The position numbers and the translations under genes are program-made. The notes beneath the pieces are model-generated. The model was given only the letters and a program-made list of their open reading frames with translations. It was not told the DNA's origin and made no database searches. From the NCBI RefSeq assembly GCF_017742835.1, contig NZ_CP072392.1, forward strand, positions 1,906,385 through 1,970,384: a DNA stretch of 64,000 nucleotides, read 5' to 3'. This stretch comes from Aquabacter sp. L1I39 (GTDB lineage Bacteria; Pseudomonadota; Alphaproteobacteria; Rhizobiales; Xanthobacteraceae). Each line of letters begins with the position of its first letter. Position 1 is the first letter of the stretch. Of the stretch, positions 52,401 through 60,881 are shown in pieces.

Positions 52401-53696
52401 ATGACCCAGTCCCCCGTCGTCCCCGACGAACTCCTGGAAGCCGGCCCGGCCCGGCGCAAGGCCACCGTGGGCGTGCCGGTGGGGCGCGTGATGGTGGGCG
52501 GCGGGGCGCCGGTGGTGGTTCAGTCCATGACCAATACGGACACCGCCGATATTCCCGGGACGGTGCGCCAGGTGGCGGCGCTGGCGCGGGCGGGGTCGGA
52601 GATCGTGCGCATCACGGTGGACCGCGACGAGGCCGCCGCCGCCGTTCCGCACATCAAGGACAAGCTGCTGGCCATGGGCATCGACGCCCCGCTGGTGGGC
52701 GACTTCCATTATATCGGCCACAAGCTGCTCGCCGACCATCCCGCCTGTGCCGAGGCGCTGGACAAATACCGCATCAATCCCGGCAATGTGGGCTTCGGCG
52801 ACAAGAAGGACCGGCAGTTTGCCGCCATCGTCGAGACCGCCATCCGCCACGACAAGCCGGTGCGCATCGGCGCCAATTGGGGCTCGCTGGACGGCGAGCT
52901 TCTGACCCGCCTCATGGACGAGAACGCCGCGCTCCCCCGCCCCGCCGAGGCGCGGGCGGTGACGCGCGAGGCGCTCGTGCGCTCGGCGCTTCTGTCGGCG
53001 GCGCTGGCCGAGGAGATCGGCCTGCCGCGCAACCGCATCATCCTCTCCGCCAAGGTCTCGGCGGTGCAGGACCTCATCGCGGTCTATTCCGAACTCTCCC
53101 GCCGCTCGGACTACGCCCTGCATCTGGGGCTGACCGAGGCGGGCATGGGCTCGAAGGGCATCGTCGCCTCCACCGCCGCCATGGGCGTGGTGCTCCAGGC
53201 CGGCATCGGCGACACCATCCGCGTGTCCCTGACCCCCGAGCCCAATGGCGACCGCACCCGCGAGGTGCAGGTGGCGCAGGAAATCCTCCAGACCATGGGC
53301 CTGCGCACCTTCGTGCCGCTCGTCGCCGCCTGCCCCGGCTGCGGACGCACCACCTCCACCGTGTTCCAGGAACTGGCGCAGAGCGTGCAGGACATGATCC
53401 GCGAGCGCATGCCGGAATGGAAGAAGTCCTATCCCGGCGTCGAGGCGCTCAACGTGGCGGTGATGGGCTGCATCGTGAACGGGCCGGGCGAAAGCAAGCA
53501 TGCCGACATCGGCATCTCCCTGCCCGGCACCGGCGAAACCCCCTCCGCCCCCGTCTTCATCGACGGCAAGAAGGCTGTGACCCTGCGCGGCGCCAACATC
53601 CAGGACGAGTTCCGGGCGCTGGTGGAGGATTATGTGGCCAAGCGCTTCGGGGTGGCGGCGAAGGCGGATGACGCGAAGGTGGATGCGGCGGAGTGA
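52401..53696 (+). CDS. ispG: 4-hydroxy-3-methylbut-2-en-1-yl diphosphate synthase (IspG/GcpE)
   Basis: 431 residues from ATG 52401, with GAAGAGG seven bases upstream; ATG 52377 is a weaker alternative. It is the sixth step of the MEP isoprenoid pathway, converting MEcPP to HMBPP with a [4Fe-4S] cluster. The TIM-barrel part starts [20 protein letters not shown]. The cluster ligands are in [10 protein letters not shown] and [11 protein letters not shown]. Length is normal and I see no damage. It is monocistronic, and an A+T-rich foreign gene lies directly behind it on the other strand. Confidence 0.96.
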   Translation: MTQSPVVPDELLEAGPARRKATVGVPVGRVMVGGGAPVVVQSMTNTDTADIPGTVRQVAALARAGSEIVRITVDRDEAAAAVPHIKDKLLAMGIDAPLVGDFHYIGHKLLADHPACAEALDKYRINPGNVGFGDKKDRQFAAIVETAIRHDKPVRIGANWGSLDGELLTRLMDENAALPRPAEARAVTREALVRSALLSAALAEEIGLPRNRIILSAKVSAVQDLIAVYSELSRRSDYALHLGLTEAGMGSKGIVASTAAMGVVLQAGIGDTIRVSLTPEPNGDRTREVQVAQEILQTMGLRTFVPLVAACPGCGRTTSTVFQELAQSVQDMIRERMPEWKKSYPGVEALNVAVMGCIVNGPGESKHADIGISLPGTGETPSAPVFIDGKKAVTLRGANIQDEFRALVEDYVAKRFGVAAKADDAKVDAAE

Positions 53697-53719
53697 CTAT
53701 TCGATCATGATGTTCAATG

Positions 53720-54364
53720 TTACCAGACGGAGTCAACGGATGCATTGTTGGAAACAAAATAGATATTAAATCCCATCTGGGTAAATATTGACGGCATTAA
53801 ATTCTTCATTTCTTTTGCAGCGTCGCGAACCATTTGAATTTCGCTTTTCTTGGAATTTGGTCCTTTTTTAGATCGATGTTTCTTTCTTTCTTCCAAATAC
53901 TTCGACCAAAAAATCATGTCGATCGCAGATGAATCGATCCAGTCAACGGACTGTTCGTATCCCGCTATCCATGATAATCTTGTTCCTCCTTCCAGAAGGA
54001 GGAATTCAGCGTTCTTTTTGTTTGCGATCAAGCAGCTTCCAAAATATAGACCTTTTATGTGTCCTTTTGAATTATAATTTCTTATTGAATTGCGTAGCTC
54101 TGTTCTAGAGATTTTCGTTTCATTTAAGCCCGACAGTTCGGTTTCGTTGCCGTGAGTAGCTATATAAATAGAGTGAACTAATTTGTCATTTCCTATTTCC
54201 CCAAGTATACAATTAAGAGAAGACCGATCTGCGAACATATAATATCGAATATCGTGTGGATTTCCTTCTACGATTCCCGCAAGCGTCTCAAATAAAGGGC
54301 GAACTGAGTCGTTCCCAACACTCCACCAGCGGCACTCAACTATTGCCAGTCCTGTTTCTGCCAT
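53720..54364 (-). CDS. A+T-rich orphan, putative caspase/CHAT-like (clan CD) cysteine peptidase fold
   Basis: 214 residues. Base composition is strikingly unlike the surroundings: the 60 bases 53761-53820 contain only 19 G or C, and AAA, AAT and ATA codons are frequent, so recent transfer is likely. The sequence has a hydrophobic strand ending in ATHGNE (His71), then GLYFGSCLIAN (Cys111), then IAGYEQSVDWIDSSAIDMIFW. A strand followed by His-Gly and a later strand followed by Cys is the clan CD caspase/CHAT layout. The VDW-x-SSA-x-D stretch resembles a family of small uncharacterised bacterial proteins I recall only vaguely. No signal or membrane segment is visible. The function is inference. 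Confidence 0.6.
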   Translation of the reverse strand: MAETGLAIVECRWWSVGNDSVRPLFETLAGIVEGNPHDIRYYMFADRSSLNCILGEIGNDKLVHSIYIATHGNETELSGLNETKISRTELRNSIRNYNSKGHIKGLYFGSCLIANKKNAEFLLLEGGTRLSWIAGYEQSVDWIDSSAIDMIFWSKYLEERKKHRSKKGPNSKKSEIQMVRDAAKEMKNLMPSIFTQMGFNIYFVSNNASVDSVW

Positions 54365-54492
54365 GACTTTTCTCTCGAGCTTAATCCGGTCAAGTTCGTG
54401 GATTGAACTGAATCTATTTAGGGGTTAATATAAAGCTGAAGATATTCTGCTAAAGCTGAAGAAGCGAGCGGCTGGTCATCTGTGTTCTCTCC

Positions 54493-54876
54493 TCAATACG
54501 GAAAGAACGGCCCGCCCCACAGCCCATAGTCGAAGTCGTACGAGTCCTCAGGGATGGGCGCCATGGCGGCTTCGTTGCTCATGCGCTGCTGGTAGCGCAC
54601 CTGCTGGTAGAGGCCGTAATTGTCCTCGGTGCCGTAATAGATGCAGTTGCAGCCGGCCGGGTCGGCATAGAGATAGACGGTGCGCCCCTTCTGGACCTGG
54701 GTGACGAAGGTGTTGGGCGGCAGCGCCTTCAGGGAGGCGACGCGGGCCGGCGTGTCCGCCGGGCGCTGATGGAAGCCGGCGGCCACCAAGGCGTTTTCCT
54801 TCTGCTCCGCCGGGGTGGAGCAGCCTGCGGCGGCAAGGCCGAGTGCGGCCAGAAGCAGGGCGGACCGGATTTTCAT
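54493..54876 (-). CDS. small lipoprotein, unknown function
   Basis: 127 residues from ATG 54876, with GAGGCG upstream. The signal peptide ends in the lipobox LAAAGC (Cys19). The mature part has TFVTQVQKGRTVYLYADPAGCNCIYYGTEDNYGLY, whose CNC motif and aromatic residues are typical of a small envelope lipoprotein group seen in Rhizobiales. The C-terminus is rich in Tyr, Asp and Gly (DSYDFDYGLWGGPFFPY). Role unknown. Composition is normal, so the A+T-rich segment ends before this gene. Confidence 0.72.
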   Translation of the reverse strand: MKIRSALLLAALGLAAAGCSTPAEQKENALVAAGFHQRPADTPARVASLKALPPNTFVTQVQKGRTVYLYADPAGCNCIYYGTEDNYGLYQQVRYQQRMSNEAAMAPIPEDSYDFDYGLWGGPFFPY

Positions 54877-54998
54877 GAGCAAACGCCTCGGTTTCCACCT
54901 CGCACCCTAACCGGATCGCCGCGCCTGTCCAGACGCGGGCGGACAGGGGGCGATGCGGAGCGGGCGCCAGGGGTGGCGCGTTCGCAGAAGCGGAGCCC

Positions 54999-56246
54999 TC
55001 ACCCCACCTTGCGGCGGTCCTCGATGGTCTTGGCATCGTCCGGCAGCGTGCCCCGCGCCAGAAATGCGAGGCGGCAGCGCAGCTTGGTGGAGGCGCGCAG
55101 ATCGTCCAGCAGCGCGTCTTCCGCGAGGGCGGCGCCGTCAGCCAGCTCCACCTCCAGCAGCATGTCGTCGCTGGTGCCGTTATGGTCCACCACCAGGCGT
55201 GCCTTGGTGATGGCCGGGTGCTTCTTAACGGCCGAGGTCACCTGGATGGGATGCACGAACATGCCGCGGATCTTGGTCACCTGGTCGGCCCGGCCCAGCC
55301 AGCCGCGCAGCCGCCCATTGGTGCGCCCGCAGGCGCTCATGCCCGGCATGAGGGCCGAGAGGTCGCCGGTCGCGAAGCGGATGAGGGGGTAATCTGGCTC
55401 CAGCAAGGTGACCAGCACCTCGCCCACCTCGCCCTCGGCCTCCACCGGGTCACCGGTGCCCGGGCGCACGATCTCCACGATCACATGCTCTTCCAGGATC
55501 ATGCCGTCCTCCGCCTCGCTCTCATAGGCGACGAGGCCGAGATCGGCGGAGCCATAGCTCTGGCGGGCGGTGATGCCGGCCTCGCGCAGGGCGGCGCGCA
55601 TGGGGGGCAGGAAGGCTTCGCCCGTCACCAGCGCCTTGGTGAGGGAGGAGATGTCGGTGCCTTCCTGGCGGGCCTTGTCCACCAGGATCTTCAGGAAGGA
55701 CGGGGTGCCCGCATAACCATGGGGCCGGATATCGGCGATGGCGCGCAATTGCAGGTCGGTCTGGCCGACGCCGGCGGGCACCACCGCGCAGCCCAGCGCG
55801 TGGGCGCCGCTCTCCATCATCGAGCCGGCGGGGGTCAGGTGATAGGAGAAGGTGTTGTGCAGGATCTCGCCCTTGCGGAAGCCGCAGGCATGGAGCGCGC
55901 GGGCGAAGCGCCAGTAATTGGGGCGACGGCCTTCGGGATCATAAATGGGGCCGGGCGACATGAAGATGCGGGCGAGATCCCCCGGCGGCGTGCCGTTCAG
56001 CCCGCCGAAGGGCAGGCTTTTGGGCTGGAGATAGGGCAAATCGGATTTGCGGGTGACGGGCAATTGCGCCAGCGCAGCACGGCTGGTGACGACGTCCGCA
56101 TCCACGTCCTTCAACAGCTCCGCAAAATAGGCGGAGCGCGCCTTGGCGGTGGCGACCTGCGCGGAGAGCGCGGTCATCAGCGCGGCCTCGCGCTGCTGCG
56201 GATCGCGGGTCTCAAGGGCGTCAAAGAAGCGGGTGGTGTCGGTCAT
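54999..56246 (-). CDS. phenylacetate-CoA ligase-like adenylate-forming enzyme with divergent P-loop
   Basis: 415 residues from ATG 56246, with GAGGG upstream; the frame extends to 56312. The fold is PaaK-like: RKSDLPYLQ near the start, the adenine segment RQSYGSADLGLVAYE, the TGDLSALMPG region, and GMFVHPIQVTSAV as the hinge to the C-terminal domain. The usual Ser/Thr/Gly phosphate loop (SSGTTG-type) is replaced by FMSPGPIYDPEG, so ATP chemistry may differ from PaaK. It is the last gene of the second HAAT cluster, separated from livF by 200 bp with two small hairpins. A role in activating an imported carboxylate is inferred. Confidence 0.75.
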   Translation of the reverse strand: MTDTTRFFDALETRDPQQREAALMTALSAQVATAKARSAYFAELLKDVDADVVTSRAALAQLPVTRKSDLPYLQPKSLPFGGLNGTPPGDLARIFMSPGPIYDPEGRRPNYWRFARALHACGFRKGEILHNTFSYHLTPAGSMMESGAHALGCAVVPAGVGQTDLQLRAIADIRPHGYAGTPSFLKILVDKARQEGTDISSLTKALVTGEAFLPPMRAALREAGITARQSYGSADLGLVAYESEAEDGMILEEHVIVEIVRPGTGDPVEAEGEVGEVLVTLLEPDYPLIRFATGDLSALMPGMSACGRTNGRLRGWLGRADQVTKIRGMFVHPIQVTSAVKKHPAITKARLVVDHNGTSDDMLLEVELADGAALAEDALLDDLRASTKLRCRLAFLARGTLPDDAKTIEDRRKVG

Positions 56247-56446
56247 ATCGCCCTCGCTCATTGGCTGAGCCATCCTGAATCTTGCCGGTCGTCGGCCGTA
56301 GGCACGGGTCAAACCGAGCCTTCGCCGGCAGGCCGTCCGGCGCGCATATACGTCCTGCCGGCCTGTGCCGGCAGGTGCCAGGAACCGCCGGGGGACAGGC
56401 CCCGATGACTGTGCCTTCCTGACTTGCCCGCCAGCGCGGGCGCAGT

Positions 56447-57289
56447 TCAGAGCCAGCGCTTGCGGCGCTTGAAGGATTTCAGGTTCTTGAACGACTTGCG
56501 CTCCTCGCCGCCGCCCTGGCCCAGATAGAATTCCTTCACGTCCTCATTGGTGGAGAGCTGCTCGGCCGTGCCGTCCAGCACGATCTTGCCCTGCTCCATG
56601 ATGTAGCCGTAGTCCGCCACCGAGAGCGCCACGCGGGCATTCTGCTCCACCAGGAGGATGGTGACGCCCAGATCCCGGTTGAGCTGCTTGATGATGGCGA
56701 ACACCTCCTTCACCAGTAGGGGAGAGAGACCCATGGACGGCTCGTCCATGAGGATCAGCTTGGGGCGGGCCATCATGGCGCGGCCGATGGCCAGCATCTG
56801 CTGCTCTCCGCCGGAGAGGTAGCCGGCAAGCCCGGTGCGCTCCCGAAGGCGCGGGAAATATTGGTAGACGCGCTCGATGTCGCTCTTCACCTCGTTGTCG
56901 CGGCGGGTGAAGGCGCCAAGGCGCAGGTTCTCCAGAATGGTCATGTCGGCGACGATGCGGCGCCCCTCCATCACCTGGAAGATGCCGCGCCGGACGATCT
57001 GGTCCGGCTCGATGCCGTTGATGCGCTCGCCCAGAAAGGAGACGTCGCCCCGCGTGATCTCGCCATCCTCGGACTTCAGGAGCCCCGATATGGCTTTCAG
57101 CGTGGTGGACTTGCCGGCGCCGTTGGAGCCCAGCAGCGCGACGATCTTGCCCTGCGGGACCTTGAGCGAGAGGCCGCGCAGCACCAGGATGACGTCGTTA
57201 TAGACCACCTCGATATTGTTGACGTTCAGCATCGGCGGCGCCGTGTCGGCGGCCGGCTGCGGATCCATCTTCAGTGCGGCCTCTGCCAT
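56447..57289 (-). CDS. LivF-type ABC transporter ATP-binding protein (second system)
   Basis: 280 residues from ATG 57289, with GAAGG upstream. Walker A is GSNGAGKST, RRGIFQVMEGRRIVADMTILENL is the Q-loop region, the signature is LSGGEQQMLAIGRAMM and Walker B is LILMDEPSMGLSP. It is longer than standard LivF, with an N-terminal leader of about 30 residues and a C-terminal tail ending KSFKNLKSFKRRKRWL that is very basic. It partners the LivG-type ATPase at 62840-63712. Confidence 0.9.
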   Translation of the reverse strand: MAEAALKMDPQPAADTAPPMLNVNNIEVVYNDVILVLRGLSLKVPQGKIVALLGSNGAGKSTTLKAISGLLKSEDGEITRGDVSFLGERINGIEPDQIVRRGIFQVMEGRRIVADMTILENLRLGAFTRRDNEVKSDIERVYQYFPRLRERTGLAGYLSGGEQQMLAIGRAMMARPKLILMDEPSMGLSPLLVKEVFAIIKQLNRDLGVTILLVEQNARVALSVADYGYIMEQGKIVLDGTAEQLSTNEDVKEFYLGQGGGEERKSFKNLKSFKRRKRWL

Positions 57290-57367
57290 GGCGGGACCTT
57301 CGGGCTTGCGCCGTTCTCGCCGGTTGCGTCCCGGCGTCGACGGCGATGCTTCATGCAAAAGGGAGGG

Positions 57368-57403
57368 TCCGAAAGGGGCCGGCCAAATGCCCGGCCCCTC
57401 GGA
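57368..57403 (-). terminator. intra-operon hairpin after second binding-protein gene
   Basis: TCCGA and TCGGA flank an inner stem GGGGCCGG-CCAAATGC-CCGGCCCC, with an AA bulge. It is 51 bp after the binding-protein stop and 78 bp before the LivF-type start. As in the other two transporter operons, it probably stabilises the upstream message or terminates part of transcription. Confidence 0.5.
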
Positions 57404-57454
57404 TGCCGGCCGCTCCTGCCCCGCGCGAGGGAGCTGGAGCGGCCGGATGGGCGA

Positions 57455-58735
57455 TCACCAGCCCTGCAGCTCGGTCTTGCGCGGCAGGTTGATGGTGGCG
57501 ACCTTGTCGAGCTTGATCACGCCCTTGTCGACGAGCTCGGTCACGGTGCCCTCGGTCGAGCCGTTCACCACAGCGCGATAGAGATCGACGGTGGTGGTGG
57601 GGCGATGGTCCGTGGCAGTCCAGGTCGAGGGATTGCAGACGCCGTCCGTGCCCTTCGGCACCCAGTCCTTCTTCTGGTACATGCCGTCGCGGATCTTCAC
57701 GCCGGTGACGCCGCCATTCTTGTCGGCCCACTCCATGGCTTCCTTCATGTACATGACGGTGCACACGGCAGCGAGGTAATGGACAGGGCGATATTCCTTG
57801 CCGTCCGGATCGGACATCTTGGAAATAGCCTTGAAGGTGGAAAGGCCCGGCGCCGAGCCGGTCCAGGTGACAGCGGTGCGCACCGGGAAGATGACGCCAT
57901 TGGCGGCCGAGCCGGCGGCCTTGGCGGCATTCTCATCCATGCCCCACACATTGCCGAAGAACTGCGCCTTCACGCCAGCGGCCTCGCAGGCCTTCAACAC
58001 CGAGATGTTGGAGCCGGCGGTGTTGCCGAGATAGGCGTAATTGGCGCCCGACTGCTTCAGCGTCAGGCACTGGGCGGTGTAGTCGCCGGGGGTGAGGGCG
58101 AAGGTGATGGGGTCCAGCACCTCGAAGCCCAGCTCCTTGGCGTAGGCCTCGGCCGCCGCCTTGGGCGAGTTGGGGAAGGGGTGGTTGGCGCCCATATGCA
58201 CCCATTTGGGCTTGCCCTGGCCGCCCTTGGCCTTCCAGTCGTCGGCGGCCCACTGCACCATGGCGCGGGCGGCGTCGGAATAAGACGGGCCATAGAAGAA
58301 GTTGAACGGCGCGGCGCGCTCGCTCTTCTCGTTCACCTTGCCCTTGGGATCGGTGAGGGTGGCGGCGTAGGAGCCCGAATAATAGGGGATCTCCTCCTTG
58401 GTCACCATGGCCACCAGCGCTTCGGTGTCGGCGGTGCCCCAGCCCTGGATCGCCACCACTTTGTCGGTGCCCACCCACTTCTTGAAGGCGGCCAGGGCGC
58501 GCGGCACCTGATAGCCGTATTCGTTGAAGTCGGAATTAATCTGCTTGCCGTTCACCCCGCCATTCTTGTTGATCCAGGCGATGGTGTCCTGCACGCCCTG
58601 GCCATAGGGCTTGCCCACGTCCGAGGTGCCGCCGGAATAGTCGGCGAGGTGGCCGATATTGATGGACTGCGCCAGCGTCGGGCTTGCGGCCGCAAGCGCG
58701 AGGGCGGAAACGAGAGGCAGTGCAAACTTTTTCAT
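57455..58735 (-). CDS. HAAT-family ABC transporter periplasmic binding protein (second system)
   Basis: 426 residues from ATG 58735, with GAAGGAGAAG upstream. The signal peptide MKKFALPLVSALALAAASPT is cleaved near ALAQ; the mature chain begins SINIGHLADYSGGTSDVG. Binding-fold type I features continue with IQGWGTADTEALVAMVTKEEIPYYSGSY and AYLGNTAGSNISVLKACEAAGV. This subgroup travels with acyl-CoA ligases in proteobacteria. An aromatic or hydrophobic carboxylate is a better guess than an amino acid, but this is inference. Confidence 0.88.
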   Translation of the reverse strand: MKKFALPLVSALALAAASPTLAQSINIGHLADYSGGTSDVGKPYGQGVQDTIAWINKNGGVNGKQINSDFNEYGYQVPRALAAFKKWVGTDKVVAIQGWGTADTEALVAMVTKEEIPYYSGSYAATLTDPKGKVNEKSERAAPFNFFYGPSYSDAARAMVQWAADDWKAKGGQGKPKWVHMGANHPFPNSPKAAAEAYAKELGFEVLDPITFALTPGDYTAQCLTLKQSGANYAYLGNTAGSNISVLKACEAAGVKAQFFGNVWGMDENAAKAAGSAANGVIFPVRTAVTWTGSAPGLSTFKAISKMSDPDGKEYRPVHYLAAVCTVMYMKEAMEWADKNGGVTGVKIRDGMYQKKDWVPKGTDGVCNPSTWTATDHRPTTTVDLYRAVVNGSTEGTVTELVDKGVIKLDKVATINLPRKTELQGW

Positions 58736-58806
58736 CTGGCTTCTCCTTCGGGTCTTTCCTCTGCGGGGCATCCGGGCGGTCTTGCGCCACCCTTCTCCCC
58801 GCGCCG

Positions 58807-59877
58807 TCAGTACGAGAACGGGTAGAGCTTCCAATAGGCTTTGATCTGGCGCCAGCGGTGGGCGAGCCCATCCGGCTCGAAGATCAGGAACAGGATGATG
58901 GTGGCGCCGATCAGCATCTCGCGCATGTAGGTGATGCCGTCCTTCAGATGCAGCGCCTTGTCGATGGCGCTGCCCTGGAGCGCGGAGGCGAGCGCGCCCG
59001 TCAGTTCCGGCAGCAGCACCATGAAGATGGTGCCCAGCAGCGAGCCCATCACCGAGCCCAGCCCGCCAATGATGATCATGGCCAGGAACTGGATCGAGAA
59101 CAGGATGTCGAGGCCTTCCACCGACATGAAGCCGATATAGTGGGCATAAAGCGCCCCGCCGATGCCGGCATAGAAGGACGAGATGCCGAACGCCATGGTG
59201 CGGTACTTGGTGAGGTTCACGCCCATCATCTCGGCGGAGAGATAATGGTCGCGCACCGCGATCAGCGCCCGACCGTCACGGGTGCGCATGAGGTTGGTGG
59301 CGAAGAGATACATCACCACCACGAACACCAGCACCACATAGAAGTAGCGCGAATCTCCGGACAGGTCGTAGCCGAACAGCTCGAACGGGGGCGCCATCGC
59401 GCCGTGGGTGCCGCCGGTGAACCATTCCGCCCGCACGAAGAAGTCCTGCAGGATGAACTGCGCGGCGAGTGTCGCGATGGCAAGGTAAAGCCCCTTCACC
59501 CGCGCCGCCGGCAGGCCGAAGAGCAGACCCACGAAGGTGGTCCACACGCCCGCGAGCACGATGGCGATGGGCACCGGCACGCCTTTGTTGGCCAGGAAGG
59601 CGGAGGCAAAGCCGCCGAAGCCGAAGAACACCGCGTGGCCGATGGAGATCTGCCCCGAAAAGCCCACCAGGATGTTCAGCCCCAGCGCCGCGATGCCCAG
59701 ATAGCCGATCTGGATCATCAAGGAGAGCATGTAGCGGGACAGGAAGAAGGGCGCGAAGCACAGCACCACCACCGCCGCGACGCAGAACAGCATGGTGAGC
59801 CGGGTGGCGAAGATGGTCTGGTCGGCCCGGTAGGAGGTGCGGAAGTCGCCGCACGGGCGCATGGTAGAGATGGCCAT
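58807..59877 (-). CDS. LivM-type ABC transporter permease (second system)
   Basis: 356 residues with about nine hydrophobic segments. GLNILVGFSGQISIGHAVFFGFG (near residue 60) is the LivM signature, and LIAVRDHYLSAEMMGVNLTKYR is the ATPase-contact loop. LAMIIIGGLGSVMGSLLGTIF is the second conserved region. Its start lies 4 bp after the LivH-type stop. It forms the inner-membrane channel with that protein. Confidence 0.92.
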   Translation of the reverse strand: MAISTMRPCGDFRTSYRADQTIFATRLTMLFCVAAVVVLCFAPFFLSRYMLSLMIQIGYLGIAALGLNILVGFSGQISIGHAVFFGFGGFASAFLANKGVPVPIAIVLAGVWTTFVGLLFGLPAARVKGLYLAIATLAAQFILQDFFVRAEWFTGGTHGAMAPPFELFGYDLSGDSRYFYVVLVFVVVMYLFATNLMRTRDGRALIAVRDHYLSAEMMGVNLTKYRTMAFGISSFYAGIGGALYAHYIGFMSVEGLDILFSIQFLAMIIIGGLGSVMGSLLGTIFMVLLPELTGALASALQGSAIDKALHLKDGITYMREMLIGATIILFLIFEPDGLAHRWRQIKAYWKLYPFSY

Positions 59878-59881
59878 GGCG

Positions 59882-60775
59882 TCACACTCTCTCGATGTCG
59901 CGGGTGCCGAACAGACCGTACGGCTTGATCATCAGGATGATGATGAGGACGTAGAAGGGCACGATCTCATAGAGGTTGCCCCAGTTGAGGAACTGGCTGT
60001 CGAAGAAGTGCGCCACGTTCTCCAGGACGCCGATGATGAGCCCGCCCACCACCGCACCGAGGATCGAGTCGAGGCCGCCCAGGATCACCGCCGGGAACAC
60101 CTTGATGCCGAAGAAGGACAGCGAGGAGGACACGCCGTTCACGATGCCCACCACCACGCCGGCCACCGCGGAGACCGCCGCCGAGATGCCCCAGGACAAG
60201 GCGAAGACCTGGCGGACGGAGATGCCGAGCGACTGGGCCACCTGCTGGTTGAAGGCGGTGGCGCGCATGGCGAGGCCCATGCGGGAATATTTGAAGAACC
60301 AGGCAAAGCCCGCCATGATCGCCAGCGAGACGCCGGTCGACATGAGATAGGCCGTCTGCACCTGCAGACCCAATATGTTGACCTTCGCCACCGAGAAGAT
60401 GGGCGGGAAGGGCTGGGCGAAGGTGCCGAACATCCACTTCATCAGGGCCTGGAAGAAGATGGACAGGCCGATGGTCACCATGATGACCGAGATGATGGGC
60501 TCGCCGATGAGGGGGCGCAGCACGATGACTTGCAGGGCGAAGCCGAACAGCATCATGAAGGCGAGCGCGATCAGGAAGCCCCAGATGAAGGGGATCTGCC
60601 AATAGGTGAGCAGCCACCAGCAGGTCCAGGCGCCGATGAGCAGGAATTCGCCCTGGGCGAAGTTCACCACCTGGCTCGCCTTGTAGATCAGCACGAAGCA
60701 CATGCCGACCACGCCATAGAGCGTGCCGATGATGAGCCCGTTGATGACGAGTTGGAGAAGGAGTTGCGAGGTCAT
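59882..60775 (-). CDS. LivH-type ABC transporter permease (second system)
   Basis: 297 residues from ATG 60775; the frame reaches 61051 without family sequence. LVINGLIIGTLYGVVGMCFVLIYKASQVVNFAQGEFLLIGAW is the LivH N-terminal signature (about residues 8-50). AFNQQVAQSLGISVRQVFALSWGISA and FPAVILGGLDSILGAVVGGLIIGV follow. GAGAAGGAG-like sequence is not obvious upstream of this start. It is preceded at 107 bp by the acyl-CoA synthetase gene. Confidence 0.92.
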   Translation of the reverse strand: MTSQLLLQLVINGLIIGTLYGVVGMCFVLIYKASQVVNFAQGEFLLIGAWTCWWLLTYWQIPFIWGFLIALAFMMLFGFALQVIVLRPLIGEPIISVIMVTIGLSIFFQALMKWMFGTFAQPFPPIFSVAKVNILGLQVQTAYLMSTGVSLAIMAGFAWFFKYSRMGLAMRATAFNQQVAQSLGISVRQVFALSWGISAAVSAVAGVVVGIVNGVSSSLSFFGIKVFPAVILGGLDSILGAVVGGLIIGVLENVAHFFDSQFLNWGNLYEIVPFYVLIIILMIKPYGLFGTRDIERV

Positions 60776-60881
60776 TGGGTCGCCCGCGGATGCCCGCTCC
60801 CGCGCAGCGGGAGGGGGTGGAAAGGGGAAAGACGCAGGGTGTGCGAAGCGCCGGGCGCACGCGCCGGCCGGGGAGGGAGGA

